NCBI RefSeq assembly: GCF_029407905.1
Contig: NC_073629.1
Location: 49,398,801-49,462,800 of the forward strand
Direction of reading: 5' to 3'
DNA length: 64,000 bases
Origin: Bubalus kerabau
Lineage: Eukaryota; Chordata; Mammalia; Artiodactyla; Bovidae
Position numbers and translations under genes: made by a program. The notes under the pieces were generated by a model, which saw only the letters and a list, made by a program, of their open reading frames with translations, did not search any database and was not told the DNA's origin. This document shows, piece after piece, positions 10,978 to 21,665 of the stretch (positions within the stretch are counted from its first letter, which is position 1; every line of letters starts with the position of its first letter).

Positions 10978-11208
10978 GTGTTGTGTAACGGACCAGGAAC
11001 ATGTGTTCCTATCTGTATATCTGCCCTTCTCCTTGGAATACTGGGAATAAAGAAAGTGATCATTGTCTACGTTGAGAGCATCTGCCGAGTGGAACATTTA
11101 TCCCTGTCCGGAAAGATTCTGTTTCACCTCTCCGATTACTTCATTGTTCAGTGGCCAACTCTTAAGGAGAAGTATCCCAAATCTGTGTACCTCGGGCGAA
11201 TTGTTTGA
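10978..11208 (+). CDS. ALG14: ALG14 terminal coding exon (UDP-GlcNAc transferase membrane subunit, C-terminal 76 residues)
   Basis: ALG14 is the ER-membrane subunit that recruits the catalytic partner ALG13 to the cytosolic face. Together they add the second GlcNAc to GlcNAc-PP-dolichol, an early step of N-glycan precursor assembly. The exon encodes 76 residues and stops at TGA 11206-11208. Visible hallmarks are the LCNGPGTCVP segment at the start, a hydrophobic ALLLGILGI stretch, the KKVIIVYVES strand and the ending YLGRIV; this matches the C-terminal third of the roughly 216-residue mammalian protein. The first codon is GTG (Val), which is not a start: the frame continues from the upstream exon through the acceptor at 10976-10977. 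In yeast the last residues of Alg14 are known to matter for Alg13 binding, and the C-terminus is intact here. The exon is free of frameshifts and flanked by intron and 3' UTR, so it belongs to a live gene, not a retrocopy. Confidence 0.95.
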   Translation: MLCNGPGTCVPICISALLLGILGIKKVIIVYVESICRVEHLSLSGKILFHLSDYFIVQWPTLKEKYPKSVYLGRIV

Positions 11209-11420
11209 CCAACGACAACTTACTTCTTTAGCATTTTGCTAGCCACAGTGTTTACTGTAAATGGGGAACAAAAAAAACTACATGTTTTTTATAAAAAAGC
11301 TTTTGAAAATCCTGAGAATTATTGGTGGTCAAGAGTAAAGAAATGTGTCAGTAACCCAGTGAGGAAACTGAGGTTCCTCTTATAAAACAAACATTAATAA
11401 AACTATTAAGTATGTATGTC
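11209..11420 (+). other. ALG14: ALG14 3' untranslated region (minimum extent)
   Basis: Non-coding sequence follows the stop and contains no recognised repeat. A canonical AATAAA lies at 11396-11401, so cleavage near 11415-11425 would give a UTR of about 210 nt. A second AATAAA at about 11842 would give a longer form. The real end cannot be decided from sequence alone. Confidence 0.65.
11396..11401 (+). promoter_or_regulatory. ALG14: polyadenylation signal AATAAA (proximal, ALG14)
   Basis: Perfect AATAAA about 190 nt after the ALG14 stop codon, followed by a T/GT-rich stretch (TATGTATGTCTCTGTG) that suits a downstream element. Confidence 0.65.
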
Positions 11421-11990
11421 TCTGTGCTCCAAATTTCCTTTCTATGTAAAAGTATTTATCGCTGCCTGCAAATTATCTCCTGACTTGTTTTACTTAATAT
11501 TTTTTCTAGGGCTAAATATAGAATTTGTATGATCAGCCACATTTCCTGTTCTATAGGTTTTTTTTTTTTTTTACAGTATTCTGCATTATAGAAAGAAAAA
11601 TATTTCTTAGTTTTTGTTCAGACACAACAGGCTTTATTTCCTGTATGGAAACAGAAAGGTCCCTGGTGAATCCTTTCAGCATAAAGGAAGCAGTTATATT
11701 AAATTGGCTTCATGACAATTTGCACTCCACAGGCTTCCAGAACTGAGCACATAAACTAGTATCTTTTTTTATTCTTCAGTTTTGCTTTGTGAGTAGTTGG
11801 CCTCAATCCAGAATATCTTTTAAAAATCTTTTGTTTGTTAAAATAAATGGGAAAGTGACTATTGTCATAGGAGTAAGAACATGTTTCTGTTTATCATGGC
11901 CGAACTCTCAAAACACTTTTTTTTAGCATTTTAGTAAATTCAGCATTTCATGGCTATAGTTGTCTCTGACATTTTAAGATGTGTAGGCTT
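11421..11990. other. Immediate downstream flank of ALG14, no recognised repeat
   Basis: AT-rich sequence with a second AATAAA near 11842 that could serve a longer ALG14 3' UTR. No exon or mobile element recognised. Confidence 0.45.
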
Positions 11991-11994
11991 AGTA

Positions 11995-12175
11995 AAGTGT
12001 GTATTTACTTAACATTTAGGTGAGTGCTTGTTGAATGCCAGGTATTCTTCTAAGCACTTTTCAAATAGTAACTGATTTAACTCTAATAACAACTCAATGA
12101 GGTAGGGCCTGTTTTTATCCCCATTTTACAGATGACTTTCCAGAATCACATGACTGGTAAGTGCCAATGTAGGAA
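11995..12175 (-). mobile_element. MIR SINE
   Basis: Antisense MIR: 'TGAATGCCAGGTATTCTTCTAAGCACTTT', 'CAACTCAATGAGGTAGGGCCTG' and 'CCCCATTTTACAGATGA'. Confidence 0.8.
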
Positions 12176-14108
12176 TTCAAGCTCAAGCTTAATAACAGAG
12201 CCAGTTTAGGGCCCCATAGTTAGGAGGGCCCCTCACTTGGTTTAATACTCTGCTGTCTTCCTCTTGAATTCTTCACATATTATGAACAAGAGGCTCTAAT
12301 TGTATTTTGCATTGGACCTCGCAGATTGTTTAGCTGGCCCAGCTTGAGAATCTCGTCTCCTAAACAGCCATGTCAACTTTAACAGAAGTACAACACCCAG
12401 TGCAGGGCCTGGCCTGGCGGGTCTGCAATAAACAGGGATTCCATTCCCCTCCTTGCTATTTTAACAATGCAACAGACAATGAGAAGACCTTTCGTGATGT
12501 TTGTTAGTTTTTTTTTCCTCTTAAATCTTTTTTATAAGTATGATATAAAGCTAATAAAAAATATATAAATTAAAAAAGAAATTGAGTTTTGGAGAAAAGA
12601 GTGATCGTCCAAGATGACCTACAGTTAAAACACTGAGGCTACTCTAGCCTTTCTTGTACTTTTAGAAAATCTCCTTCTCTGAAGTCCAGTAGGCTCATCT
12701 GTCACCAGTACCTTTTCCTGGGTTTTGGGCTGGAGAAGCACATGGCAGAAGACACTCAGAACAGAAAAAGTACCTTGCTGTCTGGATTTGGTGGCCATGG
12801 GATAGCCAAGCGCTAGTTCATTGCGCTTTGACTTTAATTCTCAAACCTCAGGCACTGGTTCCGTGTCACCTGACATAAAGGTCTGAAATACCAGACAATG
12901 TATTTGTGTGGTTCAGCCAGGAGTGGAAATGAAGTAAGCCTCTACTTTTCTAGGGAGAAAGTGATTTTTTTAGGGACAGTAGCACATACATTTTATGTGT
13001 CTTTGAGTTTGTTCGTAAGTGCCACTGGGTGAATAGTTGCTCAGTGAAATTGGACTGTGTTCAGTGCGTTTAATGCCTGTCTGTGCTCCAGAGCAACTGC
13101 CCCGGGGGACCCACAGCTAAGCTTGCTGACTTGGCTCCTGCACGGGCTTAGGCCATGGAGAATTGTAGTAAAGAGACCATGATTTTTTCCAGAAACATAT
13201 GTCCCAGATGTTTTGCAGAGCCTTAACTTAGACAGTGGTTAGTCTGGAATGTCAGAGAAAGAATCTTATGTATATCACTAAAAGTTTAGAAATATTTGCA
13301 GGGCCTGGGGCTGCTGTGCACACATTCAGACCCTGGCTGAGCCACAGAGGATCACGCCTTCCTGCTCAGTTCCAGATTATTTGGTAAACAAATTCATGTT
13401 CCCCTGTGCCTTATTGTTATGACTAATTCAAATCCTCAAGATCACACTTGAGCAAAAGAGGCTGATTTGAGGTTGCAGTAGAGGCCGTTCTGCTGTGCAT
13501 TTCTGTGGTGTAAAGAAAGCTAGTGCTCTACTCTCGATTCAAACTGAAGAAATCAGTAGCTAGCTTGTCTTTTCCAATTTCTCTTGAAACACTTGGGAAT
13601 GCAGCTCTTACTGGTAGAGACTGCTCATGAGAAATTAGTTGTATCAGTCTTTAAATGAGGCAGGCAAACCACACATCCTGCCCACACCTACTTCCCTGGA
13701 AGATTTTATCTACAGTTCAGCTGTCCTGAAGGGTCTCAGCAGCTTGCCAGGTCAAAACCAAACTGTTTCAGAGAGGGCTCCCAAGAGTCATCACAGGAAG
13801 CTTGTGCTGGAACGAAGAGTGCTATGATACCATGTCAACAAGAGGAATGTTGTACAGTTTTAAACTGAAAAGCAAGAGTTCCTTGCTAGAAGGGAGCTGG
13901 CCTAAGCTTCCCCTTACAAAAGCAACTTCAAACATACTCTGATTGCCTTTACCAGAAGAGATTAACATTGGAAAATGTACCACCCTGTACTGTGCACCTC
14001 CCTGCCTGGAATCATGCTTCATATCTTCTAAAAATCCCCAGCTCACCGAAAAGAGTTTGGTAGCAAACTCTTTTACATGAAGCGTCTTTTATCCACTTTA
14101 ATGTCATT
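12176..14108. other. Long stretch without recognised repeat or gene
   Basis: Almost 2 kb in which no lineage-specific repeat is seen. Part (about 12190-12360) has an old-repeat look ('GGGCCCCATAGTTAGGAGGGCCCC') that I cannot name. A perfect 11-bp stem hairpin lies at 14049-14074. No coding evidence. Confidence 0.45.
14049..14074. repeat. Perfect 11-bp stem, 4-nt loop hairpin
   Basis: AAAAGAGTTTG (14049-14059) and CAAACTCTTTT (14064-14074) are exact reverse complements around GTAG. No T-run terminator context is needed or expected in this genome; function unknown. Confidence 0.85.
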
Positions 14109-14111
14109 TGC

Positions 14112-14226
14112 GCATGTGTGCTAAGTTGATTTAGTCATGTCCGACTCTTTTCGACCCTATGGACTGTAGCTCGCCAGGCTCCTCTGTCCAAGAGATTTTC
14201 CAGGCAAGAATACTGGAGTGGGTTGT
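14112..14226 (-). mobile_element. Bov-tA type SINE, 5' truncated
   Basis: Reverse orientation, containing only the 3' half: 'AGTCATGTCCGACTCTTTTCGACCC' to 'CAAGAATACTGGAGTGGGTTG'. The tRNA-like head is missing. Confidence 0.9.
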
Positions 14227-14604
14227 GATGAGCCTGCTTCTGTAAGTCTCAACAGCCCAGCACTCTAAAAGCAAGTTGTGTTCTTGTTGCCACTCACTTT
14301 AAACACAGATTTGACATTTCTCCTTTTCCCTCCAGAGTGATCACCAATGCCAGGCTCTGCTATCTCACTCAAACAGCAAACTTTGAAGTAATTTTTGTTT
14401 TGTTATTCTTTAAGCCACATATAATAGATTGCCTTAAAAAAAAAAAAATAGCCTCAGAATTTTCTCTTGTCTTTTCATTCTCTTCTGTCCTTGTCGTCTG
14501 ATTTTACGCATCAATTCTGCCTTTGAACTAGTTCGTATCTAGCTTTCCTTTTTAGTCCCATGGTCACAACTCAGCTAACTCTGTAACATAAATTTCTTGT
14601 TATG

Positions 14605-14745
14605 CTAGCACATTTGTTGAGGAACTGAGGCATAAAGAGATTAAGTAACTTATCTAAGATTGTGTAACTAGAAAGTAGCAGAGCTGGCGTTTGAACCAGG
14701 ATACACTAGCTCCAGCCAGACTTACTTGAACAGCTGTGTTAGGTT
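14605..14745 (-). mobile_element. MIR SINE
   Basis: 'GAGGAACTGAGGCATAAAGAGATTAAGTAACTTATCTAAG' and 'GTAGCAGAGCTGGCGTTTGAACCAGG' match antisense MIR. Confidence 0.8.
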
Positions 14746-14974
14746 TGAAATATGAAAAGTGCTAAAAAGTAGACCAACAGGATGCTGTGATGGGAATACA
14801 GTGCTGGGTGCTGTAAAGAGGAATATCAGGAAAGGATTCTCTAAGGGTCACTTTAGATGAGATTTGAGGCCGAGTGCCTGATACATTTGTCCTCTTCCCA
14901 CTTCCCGTAATATTTCCCCTGTTACCCATAGCCTGGTTTCAGCAACTTCTCTACACACTTCTTTTTTATATATG

Positions 14975-15268
14975 CACACAATTTTATGTATTTATTGACT
15001 GCACTGGGTCTTTGTTGCTGCTCAGGCTTTACTCTAGTTGAGATACACAGGCTTCTCATTGCAGTGGCTTCTCATTTCGAAACATGGGTTCTAGGCTTGC
15101 GGGCTTCAGTAGTTGAGGCTCCCGGGCTCTAGAGCACAAGCTCGGTAATTGTGGCCCATGCGCTTAGTTGCTCCACGGCATGTGTGATCTTGCCGCATCA
15201 GGGATAGAACTCATGTCCCCTGGATTGGCAGGCAGATTCTTAACCACTGAGCCACCAGGGAAGCCCCT
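14975..15268 (-). mobile_element. CHR-type SINE, full length
   Basis: Same family and orientation as 7310-7640: 'GACTGCACTGGGTCTTTGTTGCTGC', 'CTTCAGTAGTTGAGGCTCCCGGGCTC', 'GGATTGGCAGGCAGATTCTTAACCACTGAGCCACCAGGGAAGCCCC'. Confidence 0.9.
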
Positions 15269-15547
15269 CTGCACACTCTGTGTCCTAGCCGCACACACAA
15301 AGTTAAAGTGATTACACACCACCAGGTTGCAATACCTTGTGCTTGTAAACACGTGTGAAGGGAAGACACCAGTGCTTTTGCTAATTATTTCTTTATGTTT
15401 GTCTTACTTGAGGGACTATACCTCATACTACTGTGTCCTTGCTTCATTCTTGGTCATACCTACCACAGCTCAGGACAGAATGTAGCCATGAGGTAAGTAT
15501 ATAAGTTTTAGACTTTGTCTAGACCTACTAGTTCCATTTCATCTGGA

Positions 15548-15653
15548 TCAGTACTTCTCAAGCTTTTTGGTCTCAAGACCTCATTAAAAACTGTTGAAAG
15601 ATCCCAATGAACTTCTGTTTATATGGGCTATATTTTTCAATATTTACCACATT
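15548..15653 (+). mobile_element. Old hAT-like DNA-transposon repeat, left part
   Basis: 'AGTACTTCTCAAGCTTTTTGGTCTCAAGACC' followed by 'GGGCTATATTTTTCAATATTTACCACATTAG' resembles the start of an old hAT-type mammalian repeat. The sequence resumes at 16683 after an L1 insertion. Family name not fixed. Confidence 0.5.
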
Positions 15654-16682
15654 AGAAATTAAACCAATACAAGCAACTCCTACAGCTCAACTCCAGAAAA
15701 ATAAATGACCCAATCAAAAAATGGGCCAAAGAACTAAATAGACATTTCTCCAAAGAAGACATACAGATGGCTAACAAACACATGAAAAGATGCTCAACAT
15801 CACTCATTATCAGAGAAATGCAAATCAAAACCACTATGAGGTACCATTTCACACCAGTCAGAATGGCTGCGATCCAAAAGTCTATAAGTAATAAATGCTG
15901 GAGAGGGTGTGGAGAAAAGGGAACCCTCTTACACTGTTGGTGGGAATGCAAACTAGTACAGCCTCTATGGAGAAGAGTGTGGAGATTCCTTAAAAAACTG
16001 GAAATAGAACTGCCTTATGATCCAGCAATCCCACTGCTGGGCATACACACTGAGGAAACCAGAATTGAAAGAGACACGTGTACCCCAATGTTCATCACAG
16101 CACTGTTTATAATAGCCAGGACATGGAAGCAACCTAGATGTCCATCAGCAGATGAATGGATAAGAAAGCTGTGGTACATATACACAATGGAGTATTACTC
16201 AGCCATTAAAAAGAACACATTTGAATCAGTTCTAATGAGGTGGATGAAACTGGAGCCTATTATACAGAGTGAAGTAAGCCAGAAAGAAAAACACCAATAC
16301 AGTATACTAACGCATATATATGGAATTTAGAAAGATGGTAACAATAACCCTGTGTATGAGACAGCAAAAGAGACACTGATGTATAGAACAGTCTTACGGA
16401 CTCTGTGGGAGAGGGAGAGGGTGGGAAGATTTGGGAGAATGGCATTTAAACATGTAAAATATCATGTATGAAACGAGTTGCCAGTCCAGGTTCGATGCAC
16501 GATACTGGATGCTTGGGGCTGGTGCACTGGGACGACCCAGAGGGATGGAATGGGGAGGGAGGAGGGAGGAAGGTTCAGGATGGGGAACACATGGCGGATT
16601 CATTTTGATATTTGGCAAAACTAATACAATTATGTAAAGTTTAAAAATAAAATAAAATTTAAAAAAAAAAGAAATTAAACCA
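15654..16682 (+). mobile_element. Recent 5'-truncated ruminant L1 with 13-bp TSD
   Basis: Body 15667-16670, flanked by AGAAATTAAACCA at 15654-15666 and 16670-16682. It begins inside ORF2 and contains an open frame (15767-16330) for the ORF2 C-terminus (RCSTSLIIREMQIKTTMRYH, then YDPAIPLLGIHTEET and IARTWKQPRCP). After the stop come a short 3' UTR and an A-rich tail near 16645-16670. Few substitutions separate it from the L1 at 59080-60330, so it is young. It splits an older DNA-transposon-like repeat. Confidence 0.95.
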
Positions 16683-16880
16683 GAATTCTTTTAAACATAA
16701 GAATAGACAAGTATATATACTTTCCATTATCCATCAGAGCGATGATATCACACATCATTGTAGCATTTACAAAACTATAAAATAATGAAAGAATGTGCAG
16801 GGAAAAGGCAAATAACATTTCAATATGTCTTATGACAATGTTTTGACCTCGTGTTCTCGTTTTGAGAGCTGATCTTTATA
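16683..16880 (+). mobile_element. Old hAT-like DNA-transposon repeat, right part
   Basis: Continuation of 15548-15653: AT-rich sequence ending near 'GACAATGTTTTGACCTCGTGTTCTCG'. Inferred from continuity across the L1 insertion. Confidence 0.4.
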
Positions 16881-16934
16881 ATGGCACGCCAGTGAATTCA
16901 CCTCCTCTAAGCAGCCTTTCGTCAGTCTGTGCTC

Positions 16935-17180
16935 TGTCTACTAGTTTTCTATTGCTGTGTAACAAAAATGCTGCAAAGTTACAGGCTTAGAATAATACTT
17001 ATTATCTCGCAGCTCTTGCTTAGAAATCCATGCAGGACTTAACTGATTCTCTACTCAGGGTCTCACAAGGCTGTAATCCAGGTGACAGCCAGGACTGGGC
17101 TCTGATCTAAACCTCTGGATCTTCCAAAGTTATTCAGGGTATTCCTGGCTGAATTCATTTCCTTGCAGTTATAGGACTCA
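16935..17180 (+). mobile_element. Old interspersed repeat, left part (family not assigned)
   Basis: 'TTTTCTATTGCTGTGTAACAAAAATGC' and 'CTCTACTCAGGGTCTCACAAGGCTG' are phrases of a well-known old mammalian repeat. It continues at 17301 after a CHR SINE. Confidence 0.6.
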
Positions 17181-17314
17181 TGGTGACCTGTTTATTTTTC
17201 TTTGGTGGGTAAGTGGGCAGTTTGCTGTGTAGCATATGAGATCTTAGTTCCTCAACCAGGGACTGGAATCTTAACCACCGGACTGCCAAGGAAGTCCCCG
17301 ATGGTGATCTGTTT
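17180..17314 (-). mobile_element. CHR-type SINE fragment with TSD
   Basis: Body about 17194-17299 between ATGGTGACCTGTTT (17180-17193) and ATGGTGATCTGTTT (17301-17314). The head reads in reverse as 'CCGGACTGCCAAGGAAGTCCCC'. Confidence 0.85.
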
Positions 17315-17516
17315 CATACAAGCTAGCAGGAGAGTCTCTATTGCTGCTTGTCTCTTTTAAGGACTCACACGACTGTGTCAGACACACCTAGGGTAATCTC
17401 CCTTTTAATTAACTCAGGGTCAACTGATTAGGGACCATAATAATATCCAAAAAATCCCTTTTGCCATATTAATAATGTCATCAGGAGATTAATAGCCCAT
17501 GATATTCACAGGTCCC
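17301..17516 (+). mobile_element. Old interspersed repeat, right part
   Basis: Resumes with 'AAGCTAGCAGGAGAGTCTCTATTGCTGC' and ends 'CCCTTTTGCCATATT...CACAGGTCCCACTCC', the usual end of the same repeat. Confidence 0.6.
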
Positions 17517-17750
17517 ACTCCTATATGGGGGCTTCCCTGATGACTCAGTGGAAAAGAATGTGCCTGCCAATGCAGGAGATGTGGGTTCAGTCTCTAGACT
17601 GGGAAGATCCTCTGGAGAAGGAAATGGCAACCCACTCCAGGATTCTTGCCTGGAAAATCCCATGGACAAGGGAATCTGGCGGGCTATAGTCCATGGGGTC
17701 GCAAAAGAGTCAGACACAACTTAGTGACTAAACAGCAACAACAACTCCTA
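17517..17750 (+). mobile_element. Bov-tA type SINE
   Basis: Body 17524-17743 with short flanking ACTCCTA repeats (17517-17523 and 17744-17750). Full-length head to 'CAGACACAACTTAGTGAC' tail. Confidence 0.9.
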
Positions 17751-17999
17751 CTTCAAGATAGGGGATCATACAGGGTGTGGGCATCATGGGGTAGAATTCT
17801 ATGCCAGCTTAGAATTCTGCCAGTTATAATCTGCCTGGTGATTTTGTTTTGTTTTGGGGAAAAAAAAAATTTTTTTAACTTTTACTTAGGCCACCAAACT
17901 CCTGCATTAGCATCCAAGTTCTCTAGCCTTTTTTTTTAATATGAGAAATTCATGTCTTCCAAACCTCATCCCTTTTCTAGAAAGTTGTTCTGTGCCTCA

Positions 18000-18128
18000 C
18001 TTTGTTTACTTGTCAAATAGGCATAATAATGGTACCTACTTTTAGAGCTGTGAGCATTAAACTAGAAGATACATGTAATGCGTTTAGCACAGAGCCTAAC
18101 ACACAGCAAGCCCTATGCAACCTGATGT
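18000..18128 (+). mobile_element. MIR SINE
   Basis: 'TTGTCAAATAGGCATAATAATGGTACCTAC', 'GAGCATTAAACTAGAAGATACATGTAATGCG' and 'AGCACAGAGCCTAACACACAGCAAGC' follow the sense MIR order. Confidence 0.75.
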
Positions 18129-18224
18129 CTCCAGGCAACCAAGGTGGCTCCCTTGGTATGTCATGTCCTGGAGGTAGGTTGTCCTTAAACTAAGCGCAGC
18201 AACCACTTCCTGCCCTCTAGGATG

Positions 18225-18731
18225 GCCTTTATCAAACAAAGCAGAAAATAACAAGTCTTGCCAAGAATGTGGAGGAACTGAACCCTCACATTGCTGGTGG
18301 GAATGGAGAATGGTTCAGCAGCTGTAGAAAACAGTTTGGCAGTTTCTCAAAGAATTAAAGTTACTGCATGATCCAGCAATTCCACTCTGAGGTATATACC
18401 CCCAGAGAATTGAAAACACATGTTCGCACAAAAACCTGTACACAAACATTCATACCAGCATTAGTCACAATAGTCAAAAGGTGAAAACAACTCAGACATA
18501 CACCAACAAATGGATAGATTAGCAAAAGTGGTATATTTGTACCATGAAATATCATTCAGTCACAAAAGGGATGAAGTACTAATTCATAACATGCTAAGCA
18601 TGGATGAATGAACCTTGAGGACATGCTAAGGGAAACAAGCCAATCCTAAAAACCCACATATTGTATGATTCTGTGTATATGAACTGTGCAGAATAGGCAA
18701 ATCCATTGAGAATACGTAGATTCATTGCTTC
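18225..18731 (+). mobile_element. Older L1 3' end, left part
   Basis: 'AACAAGTCTTGCCAAGAATGTGGAGGAACTG' and 'CATTGCTGGTGGGAATGGAGAATGG' are the ORF2-end region of an older L1. 'CATGATCCAGCAATTCCACTC' follows. The copy continues beyond a SINE at 18956. Confidence 0.85.
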
Positions 18732-18969
18732 CAAGGGGCTGTGCTGTGCTAAGTCACTTCAGTCGTGTCCAACTCTTTGCAACCCTCATAGACTGTATCT
18801 GCCAGGCTCCTCTGTCCATGGGATTCTCCAGGCAAGAATACTGGAGTGGGTTGCCATACCCTCCTTCAGAGGATCTTCCCCACCCAGGGATCGAACCCAT
18901 GTCTCTTACATCTCTCCTGTATTGGCAGTGGGTTCCACTAGTGCGACCTGGGAAGTCCAAGGGGCTGTG
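18730..18969 (-). mobile_element. Bov-tA type SINE with 14-bp TSD, inserted in L1
   Basis: Body 18744-18955, TSD TCCAAGGGGCTGTG at 18730-18743 and 18956-18969. Reverse orientation. Confidence 0.95.
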
Positions 18970-19140
18970 GAAGGAGGCAATGAGGGTAACTTTAAGCAGA
19001 TATGGGATTTCTTTTGTTTTGAGTGGTAATTAGACGGTGGTAATGGTTTGTACAACTCTGAACATACAAACCCACTGAGCTGTATGCTTTAAATGGATGT
19101 ACCTTATGGCATATGAATTATTTCTCAATGAAAAACACTG
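18970..19140 (+). mobile_element. Older L1 3' end, right part
   Basis: Continues the L1 3' UTR: 'ACGGTGGTAATGGTTTGTACAACTCTG', 'CCCACTGAGCTGTATGCTTTAAATGG' and 'CATATGAATTATTTCTCAATG'. Confidence 0.85.
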
Positions 19141-19184
19141 TCAATAGTCACAGAATCTGTCTGTAGATATTTGTGGGTGTGTAT

Positions 19185-19682
19185 ACATATTGAAAAGCAG
19201 AGACATTACTTTGCCAACAAAGGTCCGTCTAGTCAAGGCCATGGTTTTTCCAGTGGTCATGTATGGATGTGAGAGTTGGACTGTGAAGAAGGCTGAGCGC
19301 CGAAGAATTGATGCTTTTGAACTGTGGTGTTGGAGAAGACTCTTGAGAGTCCCTTGGACTGCAAGGAGATCCAACCAGTCCATTCTGAAGGAGATCAGCC
19401 CTGGGATTTCTTTGGAAGGAATGATGCTGAAGCTGAAACTCCAGTACTTTGGCCACCTCATGCGAAGGGTTGACTCACTGGAAAAGACTCTGATGCTGGG
19501 AGGGATTGAGGGCAGGAGGGACAGAGGATGAGATGGCTGGATGGCATCACTGACTCGATGGATGTGAGTCTGAGTGAACTCCTGGAGTTGGTGATGGACA
19601 GGGAGGCCTGGAGTGCTGCAATTCTTGGGGTCGCAAAGAGTCAGACACGACTGAGCGACTGAACTGAACTGAACTGAACTGA
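19185..19682 (+). mobile_element. BovB LINE, 3' end (5' truncated)
   Basis: Starts in 'GAAAAGCAGAGACATTACTTTGCC' and ends in four GAACT units. An open frame from 19190 encodes the end of the RT protein (KSRDITLPTKVRLVKAMVFP and YGCESWTVKKAE regions). A deletion after 'GGGAGGGATTGAGGGCAGG' removes bases that other copies keep. Confidence 0.95.
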
Positions 19683-19959
19683 TACAGATGAAAAAAGACA
19701 AAATGGAAAACTAAGCACAGCAGCCAGGAAGCAGCTACAGGGAGCGTTTTTGTTTACTGTGATTCCATCTCTGCCCACAGCCAGAGACTGAACAAAGACT
19801 GAAGGTGCTGGGAACAAAGCACGGCTATTGGGGAAGAGCTGAGTAAGAACAGGATGAAAAGAGCCAGTGGGGGGTTGGGGGGCCTGGCAGGAGAAGATGG
19901 CCTCGGTGCACACTAAGTCCCTCCCCCACCTCCTCCCTAAAGGGCCTCACCTCAGACAG

Positions 19960-20490
19960 CTGAGGTGAATTGTATTTTCCAAAGTTGGCCAGCCACGTGC
20001 TCTGCAGTATGACCTGGCCGCTTCCCCACGCGGGAATGGAGTCTGGCTGCTCTTCCCGGGATCTAAACATGGCCACCAGAATGCAGTGAGAGTGGGAAGT
20101 GACATACATTTTAACTCAGACACTTCCCGGGGGCATGCCCTCTCAGCAGGCAGCCCCAGGCCATGAGAAGCCAAAGGCTCCTGGAGAGGCCAGGTTGTAG
20201 GTGTTGCGGTTCACAGTCAGCTGAGCACAGGCTTGGGGTCATCTCCATACAGATGCTGGACATGTGACGGGAGAAGCTTCCAGATGACTCCAGCCCCACC
20301 ATCTGAATCACTCCCAGCCTTTTTAGTCCTCCCAGCTTGAGGCTCCAACACCTCGGAGCAGAGAAAAGGTCTCCCTCTGCTCCCATTGAGTTTCTGACCC
20401 AGAGCATCCATGGGCAGAATTAAATGGTTGCTGTTTTCTGCCACTAAGTTTTGGAGGAGTTCATTTCAAAGCAATGGGTAATTAGAACAA
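19960..20490 (+). mobile_element. LTR-like (MaLR-type) repeat, tentative
   Basis: Begins 'TGTATTTTCCAAAGTTGGCC', ends 'GTTTTCTGCCACTAAGTTTTGG...GGGTAATTAGAAC'. The closing phrase occurs in old MaLR-type LTRs, as also at 46440-46510 and 48890-48945. Short GC-rich open frames inside are not supported as genes. Confidence 0.45.
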
Positions 20491-21589
20491 TAACTTTTCA
20501 GACGGAGCCAATCCCTCCGAAGTTTGGTTACTTTGGCTTAATATTAGGAGAGGACACGATTTCTCCCTCCAAGGCAAAAGGAATAAAATGTATTTCTACA
20601 CCATGAATAGGAAAAGGCTTTTTTTTTTCCTCTTCTCCTTGCTCCTTGGCCTGCATGTAGCAGTGAAACAGAAACCAGTGAATTCTTTTAAATCTTTTAA
20701 CCATATGCAGATGAATAAGCAAATGCTTGGACTTGGTTCCTAATCTCTTTTCCTTTCCTGTGTAACTGATGGGGTTTTTTTTTTTTTCCACTCTAATAAA
20801 CTTTAGTATTTAAACAGAAGTCATGTGTCACATGTATGACGATTAGTGGCAAGAATGTAGAAAAAGAGATAGCTGCAGAGCACGAAGACTTAATTAATAG
20901 CCAAGCCATTCAACTGAAAATAAGAACAATGTTTCTGGCAGGGAAATGTGAACTTGGCCTCCTTTTTCTTCCCTTAGTCTTCTTGGGATAATTATTTAAA
21001 ATTCAATGATTATAAAGAGAACTTTTTAAAGTTTTCATTCAAGTGCCAGTGCTTGAATTTCAGTAATCTTTCAGTGACATCAAATAGACCCACCCTTCCC
21101 ATTTCTGGGTCTTCCTGTGAATTGCCAAACCCCAGAATTTGCAAACTGAGACTTGTGCAGAAATCAAACAGAAGGGAAGGCAACAGTGGCAGGAGGCATG
21201 GAGTCTGGAATGATAGTCTTCTCCTCTCTCAGAAAAAAGGAAAAGAAGTTTCATTCTTCAAAGAAAACAGAAAGAAAACAAGACTTTTATGGAAATACCA
21301 TATACAGAGTTGGCAGAAATTCAGCAGGGAATAAAAAGTATCCAAAATGTTTCCTTGTTCAGTTCCAGCCCTGCAGCCAAATTATAGAGGCTCCATTTTC
21401 AAGCTGATTTCCTCTGAGTTATCTGGACCTGTGACCAAGCAAGGCCTCTAGAATGGCCCAAGCTTTGGTCCATTGATTCCCCAGCTGAACAAGCTAAGTC
21501 TAAAGATGGAGAGAGAGCTTAAAATTCATCAAAATCTTATAGAAAAGCTGAAAAGTTTTAGAAAAACTTACAGAAAAGTTTATGACTGA
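20491..21589. other. About 1.1 kb of apparently single-copy sequence
   Basis: No mobile element or exon recognised. 20790-20990 contains TTAATTAATAG and other AT-rich blocks; overlapping short ORFs at 21053-21407 have no recognisable similarity. Confidence 0.45.
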
Positions 21590-21600
21590 TATGGTAAAAG

Positions 21601-21665
21601 TCTGATATTTGACAGCCATTCCAAAGAGCAAAATAATGCCGTTTGCTGCAACATGGGTGGACCCA
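21601..21665 (+). mobile_element. L1 3' end, left part of a nest
   Basis: 'AATGCCGTTTGCTGCAACATGGGTGGACC' is the L1 phrase that precedes the sequence found at 23814, so this is the left half of an L1 interrupted by BovB. Confidence 0.75.
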
